64,000 nucleotides of DNA from the NCBI GenBank assembly GCA_000469685.2, contig LS997566.1:24636432-24700431 (forward strand), written 5' to 3'. The notes under the pieces were generated by a model that saw only the letters and a program-made list of their open reading frames with translations, ran no database searches and was not told where the DNA came from. Shown piece by piece: positions 13,101-23,900 of this stretch. A program made the position numbers and the translations under genes. The DNA comes from Haemonchus contortus (lineage: Eukaryota; Nematoda; Chromadorea; Rhabditida; Trichostrongylidae). Position 1 is the first letter of the stretch. The number at the start of each line of letters is the position of its first letter.

Positions 13101-16100
13101 TGTCTATGGAGCTTAGGTGCGCCATTTTCTATTTTTCGATCTTCACAGGAAACGCTTTGGGAAAGCTCTCGATAAACCAAAGATGGTAAAAAAAGTGTTG
13201 TGGCGATCGAAACTTTTTTAAAGTGAGTCCCCAACTCACATCTTTTCAAAAAATTTCGATCCGTTGAGGCATACGTGATTGGCGAATAAACAAAAACTCA
13301 CCAGCAACTGAGGGTAGCTAAAACGGCTTTACGCCGAACGTATCGTCGGTAGTGGAGAGGATAGCGGATAACAATAAATTCGTTCGTTGTAAAGACGAGT
13401 AGATTGAAAATCGTCAACATATTACAGATTCGCAGCACCACCAGCGCGAACGTAGATGCCTAAATATACAAACATCATAAATATGAAATGATAAGCTTGA
13501 TTGAGAACTCTCGAAAATGAAAAAGTTCAATCAACTTTTACGATGTGAACAGTCTTTCACACTATTGCCAACTTTGGTATAATCCTACGGGATAAGGAGA
13601 GCAAGGAGAGCGAGCGGGTCATGCAGAATTTCCTCTCGTCCGCGCTTAAGGGAGGGATCCCATCTCCGGATAGCTATGGTTGCGTGCCTCTTGATGCTGT
13701 CCCATCAGGATTCGATTATAGTCGGAGTCCAGGTTGAGCTTCTGATTGAAGGTACGAATCACGTCCAGTGTACCTTCTGTCCCTTCTGTTCTTAACTTAT
13801 TTGGACCTTCTGCCTCCTCGGAAGCGCGTTATGGCGTATGTGTTTCCGGTGGTTACTATTTGCGGCGTAAACTGAAGATATGATGCTGGTTGCAAGGGTA
13901 TCAAGTATGATGTCATCGAAGAGACCAAAACATGAGACGCTAGTTTCCGTTACGTGCAATGTAAGAGGTTCGGGTAGAACAACGCGTTGGAATCTGCAAC
14001 AGCACGGCGGTATGGGTGTCTGTCGGCATGCAGTTCAAGTTCTATTCGCCGACTTGTGGGGAAGTTCGACAATCTGACTCAGACCTTTATAATTGGAAAG
14101 ATGTGAATTTGCAGCAGATCTAAATACTTATGTCGTTCATGTTGCAGAGCCAAGCTTCGGCGAGAATAGACTGGAGCTATTCTGTATTGAGTTGGAGAAG
14201 ATCAACAGAGACGAGACCATACTTCCTCAAAAATTATAATCCGTGACTCCACTGTGAAAATTAGCCCCTAAAAATAGGTGCAAGAACTTAAGGTTGCATC
14301 CTATTGAATAGCATGGATATGCAGTAAGGAATATTGTCAAAGTTTATCACGTCGACAATAGCTTTCATAGTAACACGCGATTGCCCATCTCTAAGGACTT
14401 GGGAATCCCGAGGTGGGTAGACAACAGAATTTATGTTCCATGTTCAGCAGTAGTTTCCCCAGCAAAGTCCGCTACTGTTACGGAAATAAAATCATCGCCT
14501 TTTCTGTTCAGAACCACGATGTTTTCCGCTTTCCAAATATGCGGGAGATTCTTGGTCTTGGAAAAAGAAGCTGCAAGACCGTCTCGAACTGGAACCACTT
14601 TCTCTACACCCTACGGGAAGATTTTGTCAGGGACACCATTGACGAGCAATACGACCAGCTTGTTTGTTGAACCTCTCGGTACTTGGACCACAAAGAATCT
14701 ACAGAACACAGGGTTCCGCCATGAAATTTTGAGCTGACAAGCTACTAAGGAGCTCATTAGATGCAATTTCGCTTTTCAAAGAAAAGCTCGAACATGTGAA
14801 GCTAATCCGCACCTATGACAAGAAACAGCGGGAGGTTCAAACGGCAAAATTTCCTGGTTGATTGATCTCCTCCGGGGTGAAACTACGCATTGCCCATGCC
14901 TATGCAATGCGTAGCGGGCAATAGGACAATTGCTAGTCATTACCTTCAATCTCTGAATGGATTTGGTAGCTATTATGGATCTATCCCTCCTCCTCTCAAG
15001 TACGCGATAGCGGAAACGAATTATGCGATGTAACATTCTCGAAAACATTTCAATTTGCGAGACGACAGAAGAAAAGTAAGTTTTAAAACGATATTGCACC
15101 GAGTGGAAAAAAAACTTGCTCCTTCCGTATGAGAAGAGCCTACAACAAGCGATCCTCTGGTCATGTATCTACAATTTACATCTATAAATCCGAAAATAGG
15201 TGTTTACTTGTATGTTATAAATCTAGGGCTAAGCAGAGGGAAATGGAGAGGCGCATATTGATCTTTCGAATCCATTCTCTAGAAAACCGAAATGTGTTTT
15301 TGGCTCATCGTTTAACTCCCGTTCCCCTGCCGACAATGGGCTTCAGCTCAATGACATTCCCACTTATTCAAGGAGTAGTTGAATCTGAAAAGGTCGATGA
15401 ACACGATCTAGCTAATGGTAGTCGAATACCATTGCATGGGCCTTCTTCGCACTTACTGTAGCAGATCGTTCTTTTGCGGACCTATGTATATTTTTGTTTC
15501 TTAAAGATTATGGGTGTCGATAATTTCTGGAGACAATACTGATCAGCCTGAGCCTTCTTCCCGTCTTTGAGAGCGGTAGACTTCTTTAGCGAATCGACCC
15601 CACATGTGCCTCCCTCCTTCAAGCTGAGCTGTATAACTTGCTGGGTAGAAAGGCAATTGCCAAAAAAAACATAGAAATCAATTCTTCAATATCAATATTG
15701 GTATTAAATCATATCAAACATAAATAAATATGTAATATCAATTATATCTGACATATGGGTGAACATCTCAGCCATTTTTCGCTGTGTCAAGGAACATTCA
15801 GATGGCAAGCCAAAGGTGCATTGGATGAAGAAGGCCGTTTTTGTTCCTCCAAAGTGGGTCGTTATTGCACGCAGAGCTCAGCTCTTGAGCAGCGAACGAA
15901 AGAGGTCTGCGAGGAGGAAGAGGTGGAAATCGAGATCAAAGTCAAACTTCCGAGAAAAAGAGGTCGGAAGCTCATTAAAGTATGGGAAAAGGGCTGCAGT
16001 ATATCGAGTAGGAGTAGAAGGATTATTGACGGCGGGTGGATGGGAAGAAGTACCTTCCTCTCGCGCGCTTAGGTGGGTGGCCAGGTTGTGAGGCAAAGAT

Positions 16101-19100
16101 GACAATGGCTTGAATCCGGATCCGCCGCAGCACAAGGGAGAGGAACAAACAATTTGATTGAGAAGAATTTTAGAGAGAAAAAAGGAAAAGTGGAAAGTGG
16201 AAGATGGAAAATCAGGAAAATGAGTGGGTGGATCATTCGGGGAACATTCGCAAATGTTGATCTATCATTAGCCCGGTTGCCATAATTAGGACATTCAATG
16301 ATTCGATTGGGCGAAACGGAAATGTATTGCAGCCAACATCCCAGATATGCTTGAGGCATCATAAAGGAGCAGTTTGAAAATCGAAGAGATCCTCTAGCAT
16401 ATTTATATAGTATATATATGCCGCTCTAAAAATAGAATCAGTTTCATGTTCTTTGTGTTCACTGTGTATTTTAGACATTTCAAACTGAGCGCCTCTACGC
16501 TACAATGGCCCCAATGTAATGGCGATGAAGACAGAGTACAGTACAAAGCATTTCAGTAGCTTTTCAGTATGCCGGGGAAATATAGATATCGTTGAGGAAA
16601 ATCTTGATTTTCTCAGAACCAGTGCTTTGTGAAAAGACAGCTTCGAAAGTTGTGGTGAGCAAACGTCAGGAGTCCATCGAATAGAGCACACCCTTGGCAA
16701 AACGTATTCTTTGAAGTATTTTCAGCATCTTTCTCTAAATCAACCCGAAACGATTTGAGGACAGGGTAAAGGTACACAGACTTAGTTAAAGGGAGCAGGG
16801 AGGGAGAGATGTACTGATGAGCGGTTCCCGTTGATGTCTAGCCTGACCTTGCCCGTACCGAAGGGAGGCCACTTGGGTAACCTCATAGGGGCGAGGTAAA
16901 CTTTAGACATCTTCCAAAGGAATTCCGATTATTGCACCCACTCCAGAGTGCTTGTTGAGAAGCCGGCCTTGCGTCCTTTACAGCTTTATTTCGTTCCAGA
17001 GGGAACAAGTATAATGCCCTTCATAGGCCCATCCTCCATTTGAGGGAGAGATATCGAGTTGGAGAAAGCGGCTTCAAGGGACAGCAACCGGGGAGAATGA
17101 AGGAAAACATGGAGTGTGATGGTGTTCATTACCTTCTCAGGTACTGAGACGCACAGAAATTTGGGTTGAGAAGTAGTGCATACACTTTGCATTGTGAAAA
17201 AAAGCAGGTAGAGTGTTCCAAGGTTTGCAATTCTGGAAGGGGTCATCGAAAGGGGCAGTACGGAAGTAAACGTCATGGCTAAAGGCTACCAAGCCTGTAT
17301 GCTCTGCCCAAGCCCAAACTTCCATCCCTTCACGGTCGGTTAGTTGGTAGCAGGCTCGCCTGGGAGCGCTGACTTATACAGCTGTTGGACACTGCACGCC
17401 ATTGTAAAGGCCAAGTATGCATCCAATGAGTACTACGATTCCGAGTGGAAGACGAATGTCGGGGTGCATCTCAAGAACAGGAATGATTGACCCGATGACT
17501 TTTACCTACACTTGATGACACGTATGTCGGCGTTTCCATTTGGGAGCTACGTTGAAGGTGAAGATGCCGAATAGTAGGAAACACTGTTGGTTAAAAACTT
17601 CGTGTGGCATTTGGGCGAGAAGAACATCTATCTTACAACTCCCCATTGACCGCCAAAATTTATGATGTGAAAGGGTGTCTGCTTCCCCTACGGCTCCATA
17701 GTGGCCGAGCAATCACCAGCCTCAGAGTGACGTCAGGATGCGACTCATAAAGAACCGCGTCGGAGGGCGTTCATAGCAAAAATGCGCTATACCACTGCTC
17801 TCAATGAAATTGAATCCTGACCACCTCAAGACCGGAGAACAACAAAGGTTCGCAAAAATCCAGCTTCCCTTCCGCGATAGCATATCATGAAGTTGGATAA
17901 ATGGTTTTTCTATCACCTAAATGATGGGGGTTGGGGGAGGAGGAGGGGGGGAGGGTTATTTTGCCTTTTCGGATCGGTTTTGAACTAGGTTTACGATAGA
18001 TATCCTGGTTTTCACTACTGTGCCTTCCCGATACGGGGGGGGGGGGTTGGTTAGCCGATATTCGGCTGACCAGTATGTAGAGGGATATACCAATTCTGCT
18101 AGGAGCTAAAAGACTCTATGGGAAAGTTGTTCGTAAAGGCAGATCGGAGGTGTGAAGGCATGGTAGGAGTCCAGCTAGTCTCCCGCTCTTTCAGAGTTTT
18201 ATTCTTTTTGAGGGAGATTTTAACAAATCGTTCGAGAGACCGTCAAGTCACCAGAGGTTGCCTCCCAAATTCTTATTCAGTTATGTGTAAAAAAAACTTG
18301 AAAACAGAAACGAATCGCAGAGAAACTCACTCGAAATAGCGCCACCTTCGTAGAAATGGAAAGTGAAATTTTGTAAACGGAATTGGCAAAATACGGAAGT
18401 CCATAAATGATTAGGCACAGTCCACGAGCCACATCGAGCACGGCACAGTGAAGGACGATCACATAGAAGACATTGGTGAGTACCCGACGACGATTTCTGC
18501 AATATCATCAATCACATCGTCAGCTATAAAACATGTCAGTTCTGTCTGGATTTTCGGGCCAATTTCTTCGTGCCCCACACAGGCTTTTTTCTGAGGACCC
18601 AACAGAGTGAATATCCTCTCTAACTCTTAAGACTACAGAAGGAAGGATGTAGTGTATACCCAGGATGCGACCCATAATCATTTTGTCAGCCATCAAAGCA
18701 CCTCGGGCACTTCTATACTGAGATACAGGGAGAGCGCCAGAGGAAGCCAACCGGATGCACTTTCATACCTATCATGATATTATAGTAAACCATGAAGTTA
18801 GACAAAGTTGAGAGGAGCTCTCATTTGAAGAAATGATAGCCGATATCGAGACATTGTGGCTCACTACAATTACAAAATACTATTGACAGCCGCTACTGAC
18901 AATTGCCTGTGGCGGCAGTGGATTCTATCCGCTTTGACGGTGGAGCCTAGTCCCTGAAGACGACGATTACGTCGAAATGTTAGGCCGTCGATTCAATAAG
19001 GAGTTCCACCTAAAAACCTCGTTCGGCAGAAGAATTTCAATGACACACAACACTGATATTTATTTTACAGAGGTTAGTTTTCGTAGTTTTGGTAGTTGCA

Positions 19101-20924
19101 GTTTTATTTGGCCGATGAACACTTTTTTTGAAAGAGTTCCTTGTTGTTGGAATCACTCGCATTATCCCCCGGAGAGCGAAACAAGTCCGTAAAAAATAAT
19201 GGGGGGGGGGGGAAGGGGGGGGGGTTATATCAAGACACTTTTGCAGCACTTAACTACCTCAGCTTTTGAAATTGTTCCCAGGTCCAGCGGATCAGCGAAC
19301 AGGTGGTTGTCCTTGGGATAGTTCCCTAGACTACGACCTGCTCTGAGGTGAGTAATTCGCTGCGACCTTCTAGTTTAAAATTACCCTGAATATAAAAAGG
19401 GAAAAGGGGAAGATTGTAAAAGCTTCCTGAATATCTCTAAAACTGACTATGATTTACTTGTTTGCCTTCAATGTGGCATCAGTTAAATACTACAAAGTGG
19501 CGATTGGCTTTTTCCGGCTTTGATAGAGCCGGGGCTGCAGTACGTAGCATGTTAGCGCTTCCCTCACATAAAAAGAATCAAATCTCTGGCGCACTTTACA
19601 AAACGAGATCGAATTTCCTGCTCACACCAAAGAGGAGATTAGAAATGCATTCGGAAAAGGACACAATCTGAGCTCTCACATGCCTATCCAAGCTGAGAAA
19701 TCACTCTACTGTGATAATGACATTTAGTTGTGAGGAACTGCCTCATTTGAAAAACTGCGCAAGCCATGTTTTCCCCAGCATTGTGGGTTGGTGTTCGAAC
19801 CTCACAGAAACAGAAGAATGCTATTTTCAGGAAAAGAAAACTCTCTAACTGTTTTTTAGGAATACAACTTTTGGAAATTTTCTTAAAAAATATCAAAAAA
19901 AATAGTGTTGTAGAGAAGCAACCTAAAGGCGAGCTCATGACTGAATGGGTGACCCCCTCTGATGCTGAAACTTCTTAAAATCAGTTTTTCTTTCATTCAC
20001 ACATTCCGAATTTCTCCTCGTTTATGCCCTCGCCCCTTTTATGCGTCTTCCCATCAGTTTTTTTTTTCGAAGATTTCAACTGATTTAATGTTTTCACATG
20101 TAAAAGGCTCTTTCCCACATCTCACCAATTCTCTCCCGAAAAAAAGATTATTGTAAACGTGATTGCGCCATATCCGCTACACAACTACTCCCCTTATTCA
20201 CCAACGGTACGTTTTTCTACGGCCGCTTGGAACTGGGACGATAGTGTTTTGACCCGTGCATATGTTGAGCTAAAAATGATCGTTTTACAAAACTAATTTG
20301 TCCTTGATTTCCAATATTTATCTAGCCATTTTTACCCTAAGAGCCTATAATTTTTTGATGATTGATCCAGGAAACTGCGCGACGAATGGAAGTTCGATTA
20401 AGGGAATGCAACCATGTACGGTGGATAAAGCTCCTTCATCCAATTGGCCCCAGCCTTTGCATTGAAATCTTTGCCCTATAGCCTCCAGCTTCGTGGCGAC
20501 GTGATTCAAAAGCGACAATTTTCATTTAGAACATGATTTGAGCCACTCTAACTGCGTGCAGTTTATTCGTTCCGCCAACGTTCATGCTGTGAATGACCAA
20601 ATCCATAGAAGGGGATAGATGATTCACTTTGGTCCCTTAAATTGAGAAGGAGGTAAGATTTTTCTATGAGTGGAGTCAGCCAGCTATGGGAGCATTAGCT
20701 ACCATACATCGAGATCTCTAACTTCATCTGGACTCAGAAGAAAGTATGTACCGATGGGATTCACAGGCGACGGAACACGCCCTCGTTAAAATAGCAAATG
20801 AATGAGAAGGAAACAGTAAAGCATATAAAACAAGAAACCTGAGGAGAGCTGAGATTACGAACACATTGAGAACGATTGACAGAGCACCAAGTTGACCACA
20901 AAGGAACACTGCTGTAGACGCCAT
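6980..20924 (-). CDS. Seven-transmembrane rhodopsin-type receptor, eight exons
   Basis: Eight minus-strand segments, each bounded by GT/AG splice sites and joined in matching phase, give an uninterrupted 340-residue protein with seven hydrophobic helices: TM1 about 5-28, TM2 38-64, TM3 88-110, TM4 138-155, TM5 169-195, TM6 245-270, TM7 285-307. Family landmarks seen: Asn20 (1.50), Asp50 (2.50), Trp138 (4.50), Tyr192 (5.58), Pro262 (6.50), and QPLCYF at 302-307 in place of NPxxY, followed by a helix-8 FRxxEFRRL pattern and Cys-Cys suitable for palmitoylation. By family knowledge it would be a plasma-membrane G-protein-coupled receptor; the ligand is unknown. The N-terminus before TM1 is only about 4 residues and the ATG sits directly behind an acceptor-like TTTGTTTACAG, so the transcript is either spliced-leader trans-spliced at the ATG or has an unseen upstream exon. 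I do not recognise the exact orthologue. Confidence 0.88.
7397..7895. mobile_element. MITE family A, complete copy in receptor intron 7
   Basis: About 500 bp bounded by TTAAAGGTACAGTTCACGAT and ATCGTGAACTGTGCCTTCAA. It is in opposite orientation to the 2.7-kb copy. The open frames inside it on both strands are by-products of the repeat and are not genes. Confidence 0.75.
8451..9093 (+). mobile_element. tRNA-derived SINE, 5' truncated and split by an insertion
   Basis: The first part (8451-8539) runs from the B-box region to ACTCGTCTAGGAGGATAAAAG. The second part (8951-9093) resumes at GGATAAAAGCGATAACTCG and runs to the family 3' end. Removing 8540-8950 and one copy of GGATAAAAG restores the normal SINE order. 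It lies inside receptor intron 7. Confidence 0.82.
8540..8950. mobile_element. MULE-like MITE inside the SINE
   Basis: 411 bp flanked by exact 9-bp duplications GGATAAAAG (8531-8539, 8951-8959). The ends form imperfect inverted repeats: GGGTGTTGTGCGATTCACGC against GGGGGGTACGCGATTCACGC, with a perfect 13-base core GCGATTCACGCGT. A 9-bp duplication with G-starting terminal repeats fits Mutator-like elements. It has no transposase. Confidence 0.78.
9211..9388 (-). CDS. Receptor exon 7 (TM6, start of TM7)
   Basis: 178 nt: acceptor CTGTGTTCAG, donor GGCTTCAG/GTGCGA. It encodes the basic end of the third intracellular loop, TM6 with FLCPYSG (Pro 6.50 kept, no CW pair), the third extracellular loop and the start of TM7 (STLIRWWLQ). 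The intron before it is only 64 bp. Confidence 0.85.
9453..9583 (-). CDS. Receptor exon 6 (end of TM5, third intracellular loop)
   Basis: 131 nt: acceptor CACCATTTCTAG, 43 codons plus AG, donor GGCAGCAG/GTCAGAG. It begins VCYAFILRTIRQFKEEN, completing TM5 with the conserved Tyr, and continues as a hydrophilic loop with several Ser, Thr and Lys residues. The phase fits exon 5 (0) and exon 7 (2) exactly. Confidence 0.8.
10193..10278 (-). CDS. Receptor exon 5 (TM5)
   Basis: 86 nt starting after ACATTTTTTAG and ending GTTGTG/GTAAGC. It encodes the end of the second extracellular loop (DEKPWHID) and TM5 (LSMLMISGLCFLVLAIVV). There is no Cys in the second extracellular loop, which matches the missing Cys at the top of TM3. 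Confidence 0.8.
10348..10418 (-). CDS. Receptor exon 4 (TM4)
   Basis: 71 nt following a strong TTTTTCTTTTAG acceptor. It encodes WVVSIIMGLGLLVPPSTPY with the TM4 Trp and a Pro pair at the outer end. The donor is AGTTATG/GTATGC. The 69-bp intron that follows stays open in this frame, so retaining it would add 23 residues. Splicing is preferred because both borders are good and the joined extracellular loop has a normal length. Confidence 0.78.
12590..12925. mobile_element. MITE family A, diverged partial copy in receptor intron 3
   Basis: Shares with the 41.7-kb copy the block AGCTGGCTACRGTA and the spacing to a decayed terminal repeat (CATTGTAAAGTGTGCCC). It shares with the 7.4-kb copy the motif GGTCGRAAAACGGC when read in reverse. 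The left terminal repeat is not visible. Confidence 0.5.
13302..13459 (-). CDS. Receptor exon 3 (TM3 and second intracellular loop)
   Basis: 158 nt, 52 codons plus TG. The acceptor is TTTGTATATTTAG and the donor is TTGCTG/GTGAGT. TM3 is followed by NEFIVIRYPLHYRRYVRRK, which aligns with the usual DRYxxIxxPL region, so the DRY triplet reads NEF. The final TG joins the C of exon 4 to make Cys137. Confidence 0.85.
17294..17510 (+). mobile_element. tRNA-derived SINE, old 5'-truncated copy
   Basis: Diverged family body: GGTCGGTTAGTTGGTAGCAG, CTCGCCTGGGAG, and a 3' part matching TACGATTCCGAGTGGAAG. It lies in receptor intron 2. The tail has decayed. Confidence 0.6.
17929..18050 (+). repeat. G-rich tracts in receptor intron 2
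   Basis: Runs of G at about 17929-17954 and a long uninterrupted G run at about 18037-18048. With the tract at 19201-19224 they have quadruplex potential. On the receptor transcript strand these are C-rich. Confidence 0.7.
18331..18496 (-). CDS. Receptor exon 2 (TM2)
   Basis: 166 nt: one base completing Arg29, then 55 codons. It holds the basic loop NRRR and TM2 with LHCAVLDVARG carrying the conserved Asp. The acceptor is GATATTGCAG. The donor I chose is TTTCGA/GTGAGT; an alternative 15 bases earlier (ACGAAG/GTGGCG) keeps the same phase and removes five residues. Stop codons lie just upstream in this frame, which fixes the exon start closely. Confidence 0.82.
19201..19225 (+). repeat. Poly-G tract
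   Basis: Two long G runs separated by AA, within receptor intron 1. Such tracts are prone to length errors in assembly. Confidence 0.75.
20839..20924 (-). CDS. Receptor exon 1 (TM1)
   Basis: 86 nt encoding 28 residues plus two bases of a split Arg codon. It starts MASTAVFLCGQLG and contains the TM1 Asn in SIVLNVFVI. Upstream is a T-rich tract ending TTTACAG. The donor is CTCCTCAG/GTTTCTTG. The split AG joins the A of exon 2 to make Arg29 of the first intracellular loop. Confidence 0.8.
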
Positions 20925-20954
20925 CTGTAAACAAAAAACGCAATAGAAAATACG

Positions 20955-20991
20955 ATAATCGACCTAAACACCTCACAAATAATCGACCTAA
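20955..20991. promoter_or_regulatory. Twin 13-bp direct repeat beside receptor exon 1
   Basis: ATAATCGACCTAA occurs exactly twice, starting at 20955 and 20979 (24-bp period), 31-67 bases upstream of the receptor ATG on the minus strand. Read in gene orientation it is TTAGGTCGATTAT. It may be a regulatory doublet or chance; nothing else supports a role. Confidence 0.3.
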
Positions 20992-20999
20992 CCTATGAA

Positions 21000-23900
21000 A
21001 GAAAAATTGCACGAATAAGTCAACACATCGGGGGAAGACGAATTTTCCTTAGTAACGGAAAAAACAAAAACAGGACGAGATGGAGGGCACGAATGAATTT
21101 GTTTCTGCAGTTCTGGCGACAGTGCAACGATTTTGCTACATCTGCTTAGTGTTCCTCTACTAGAGCATCAGTTTGAGGGAAAAGACTCCCTCGCAAATAC
21201 CCCATGCTGAAACTGAATTTTTGTTTTGTACTTCGCAAGTATGTATTTGCACGCATAAGCAATGTAAAAGTGAAATTTGTCCGGAAATTTGAGAGCGATG
21301 TAGGTACTTTTCAAAAATTTCTTCAAGTTACTACTCCTGCATAACTCAAACACCAAGAAAGCTTGGTCACCCGGGGTGAGGCGATTCAATTTTTTTTTCA
21401 GAGGAATGAGCTCGATAAAGAAACGTCAGACTGAACATCCCCCTGTTTCCCTATCAAATTTTCGTTTCCCCATCGTTTCAGTGGATGGCCAAGTAGTCAC
21501 AGCGGAAATGGGCTGAAGGCAGTGCAATTCGGACGCGAATATATCTACATAAGGAGATCTGCATAGAGAGAATGCAGCCACGGCCCTAATAGCATCTACC
21601 ATGAGAGCATCGGGGGCTGCCTGCCGCCCACTGATGGCGATTGCGAAGATTCACTTGAGATTTGCCTCCACCGACTTTTCTTTCATATAATTTTCGGAAG
21701 CGCACACGCAAGTCATTAGGTTTCGAACAACAAATCGAACTATTAAAATGCACGTCCGAATGGCTGCTGGGGAGAGTTTGAAGGTTCATAAAGTGAGGCT
21801 AGACATTGAAACAAGACTGACGTTTATTTATATGTTTATGGATATATTCACATGTGGCGGGCATTAGGCAGATTCATGAAGTAGTAGAACACAACACTAC
21901 AATGAAGATGAACAATCAAATAATACCATGGTTACGAAGGTTTCTCCTCTCTTGGGACGTCTGGAATACGTAGATGCACGAGGAACGATTATTACTTGGA
22001 TATTGAGGGAGACACAGTTTGTGCCCGCTCGGCCAGTAAAAGTATGACGCTCCAAACTAGATTTTGGTGTTTCATATGAAATTTCCTCTAATGCTCCTCT
22101 GGTTCTGGAAATGGCGACCCTGTAAGATTCACATACGTCAATTTTGCTGGTAAAGCTGGTGACGATTTTCGATCCCATATTTAAAATGAGCTTTCGAATT
22201 CCCTTACAGAATCGGAGTGACGTTTGAACCCAGAGGTAGCTTTTATCCTCCCAGGACAAACTACTCTTCGAGATTCTATAGTGTGAGAGGCATTCTCGAT
22301 CTCTGCAAGGGGATAGAGGTAAGCTGAAGTGAAGAAACTACCTGGACTCGAGAAACAGCTCAAAAGAAAAACTCCGTTATTTCGAACAGCTCCGTGCCCT
22401 TTCCATGTATGAAGAGAAGGCTGAGAAGTCGAGAGAGAGGTTCACTGACTCAGATCTTATCGGATTCAGCCGATTTACACTTTTCATTGATATAGAAGCC
22501 ATCGAATAACTCATACATTCAAAATGTGACCTTCAGATTGGAATATTTCACAGAGTTATAAGAAAACACTGTTCATACAATGGAACCCTAGGGTCCTAAC
22601 AAAAAAAAAAAAACTACCCTGAGAGAATGACTTGTAGGTCGATAGATAGTTGATAGGCACCCCTTTTGCCGTAGAGAAAGTTTCCCTAGGAGCTACGTAG
22701 TGGCAAATTCCAGGAGAGCATTTCAAAGTGTTAATCAATGCAAGTTGTATTCTCCCTCTGACCAACTCTTTTTGACACCCCTTCACGGAGAACCTTATAG
22801 AGAGACGACAAATTTGAGTTCTCAATCATGCAATATTTCAAAAAACCCTAGTTTGTCGATGCACTTATTTAATGACGTGGAAAAATGGTTTATGGGAAAT
22901 TGAACCGAATGACTACAAAGTTGGTTTTATCGGTTTTATCGTTATAGCTTCGATGTCATACGAGCTCTTTAGAAATGATGATACAACCCACGAGAATTAC
23001 CTTTTGCCAAGGTTGAATAAGAGAAGAGTTGGTGGCCTCGGTGGCCAGAAAATCTCGCAAAATCGTAGAGACTGCAAAACGTAGAGCCTCTTAAATATAC
23101 ACACCACATGTCGTAAAATATTATGATGATGGTATTGGCCTGGAGCGGGTATTTGAGCAAGACCTCAGTCGTGTGCACTTGCATAAAGGGCTGGTTACAA
23201 TAAGCAGAATATGCCAAAAATGCTTTTTTCCATGGACATGGGTCAGGCAGGGTCACTGCCAAAAAGTATGCGCTCCATCGTGAATGGTGCACCCTCCCAT
23301 AAAACCAAAAGTGAAAAGCTTGAGAACTTCCCTATTATAGTGCTCCGAGAAGGACAACGGCCAATACTTCATGGAAACGACTATAATTTTGGGCAATTGT
23401 GAAGAAACAGAACTATGTCCAACTCTGAAAGACGATATTACCAAGGAACCATGGAATTCTATCGATCGCCCTCTCCCGTACACAATAAATAGTAGGATGT
23501 ACTTATTTGAGTCGTTTACGTAAGCAGCGCTTCCTGGAAGGCGAGGTTAATGGGTTTCATTGGGGCCAAGAAATCAAAACGGCTTGGATCGTGCTTTTTG
23601 GGTAGTCCACCATAGAGAGATGCAGATTCTGAGTCTATTCCAGATTCAATCAATCCGTCTACATCCGGTCCAAAGTGCTTTCTGCCATAGATATCGCTAG
23701 ATCGGATTCAGTGATAACTCGATCACCAGCATATCGCTGAACCTACCAACGTTCTGAGAAGTCGGCATGCATAAGGCTTAATTCGATTGAAATAGGGCAA
23801 CTCTTCTAACCTTGCCGTTGCTCACACATCAAATTGCGCCCTGGTCCCGTCTGTGTTGGCTTACGACGGCTGCCTTGACAGGCGGCTTCTGAGGTTATCA

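Noticed and set aside
15755..16135. Overlapping basic and acidic frames on both strands
   Set aside because: A purine-rich stretch keeps three frames open; no splice chain or family match. It also lies within a receptor intron.
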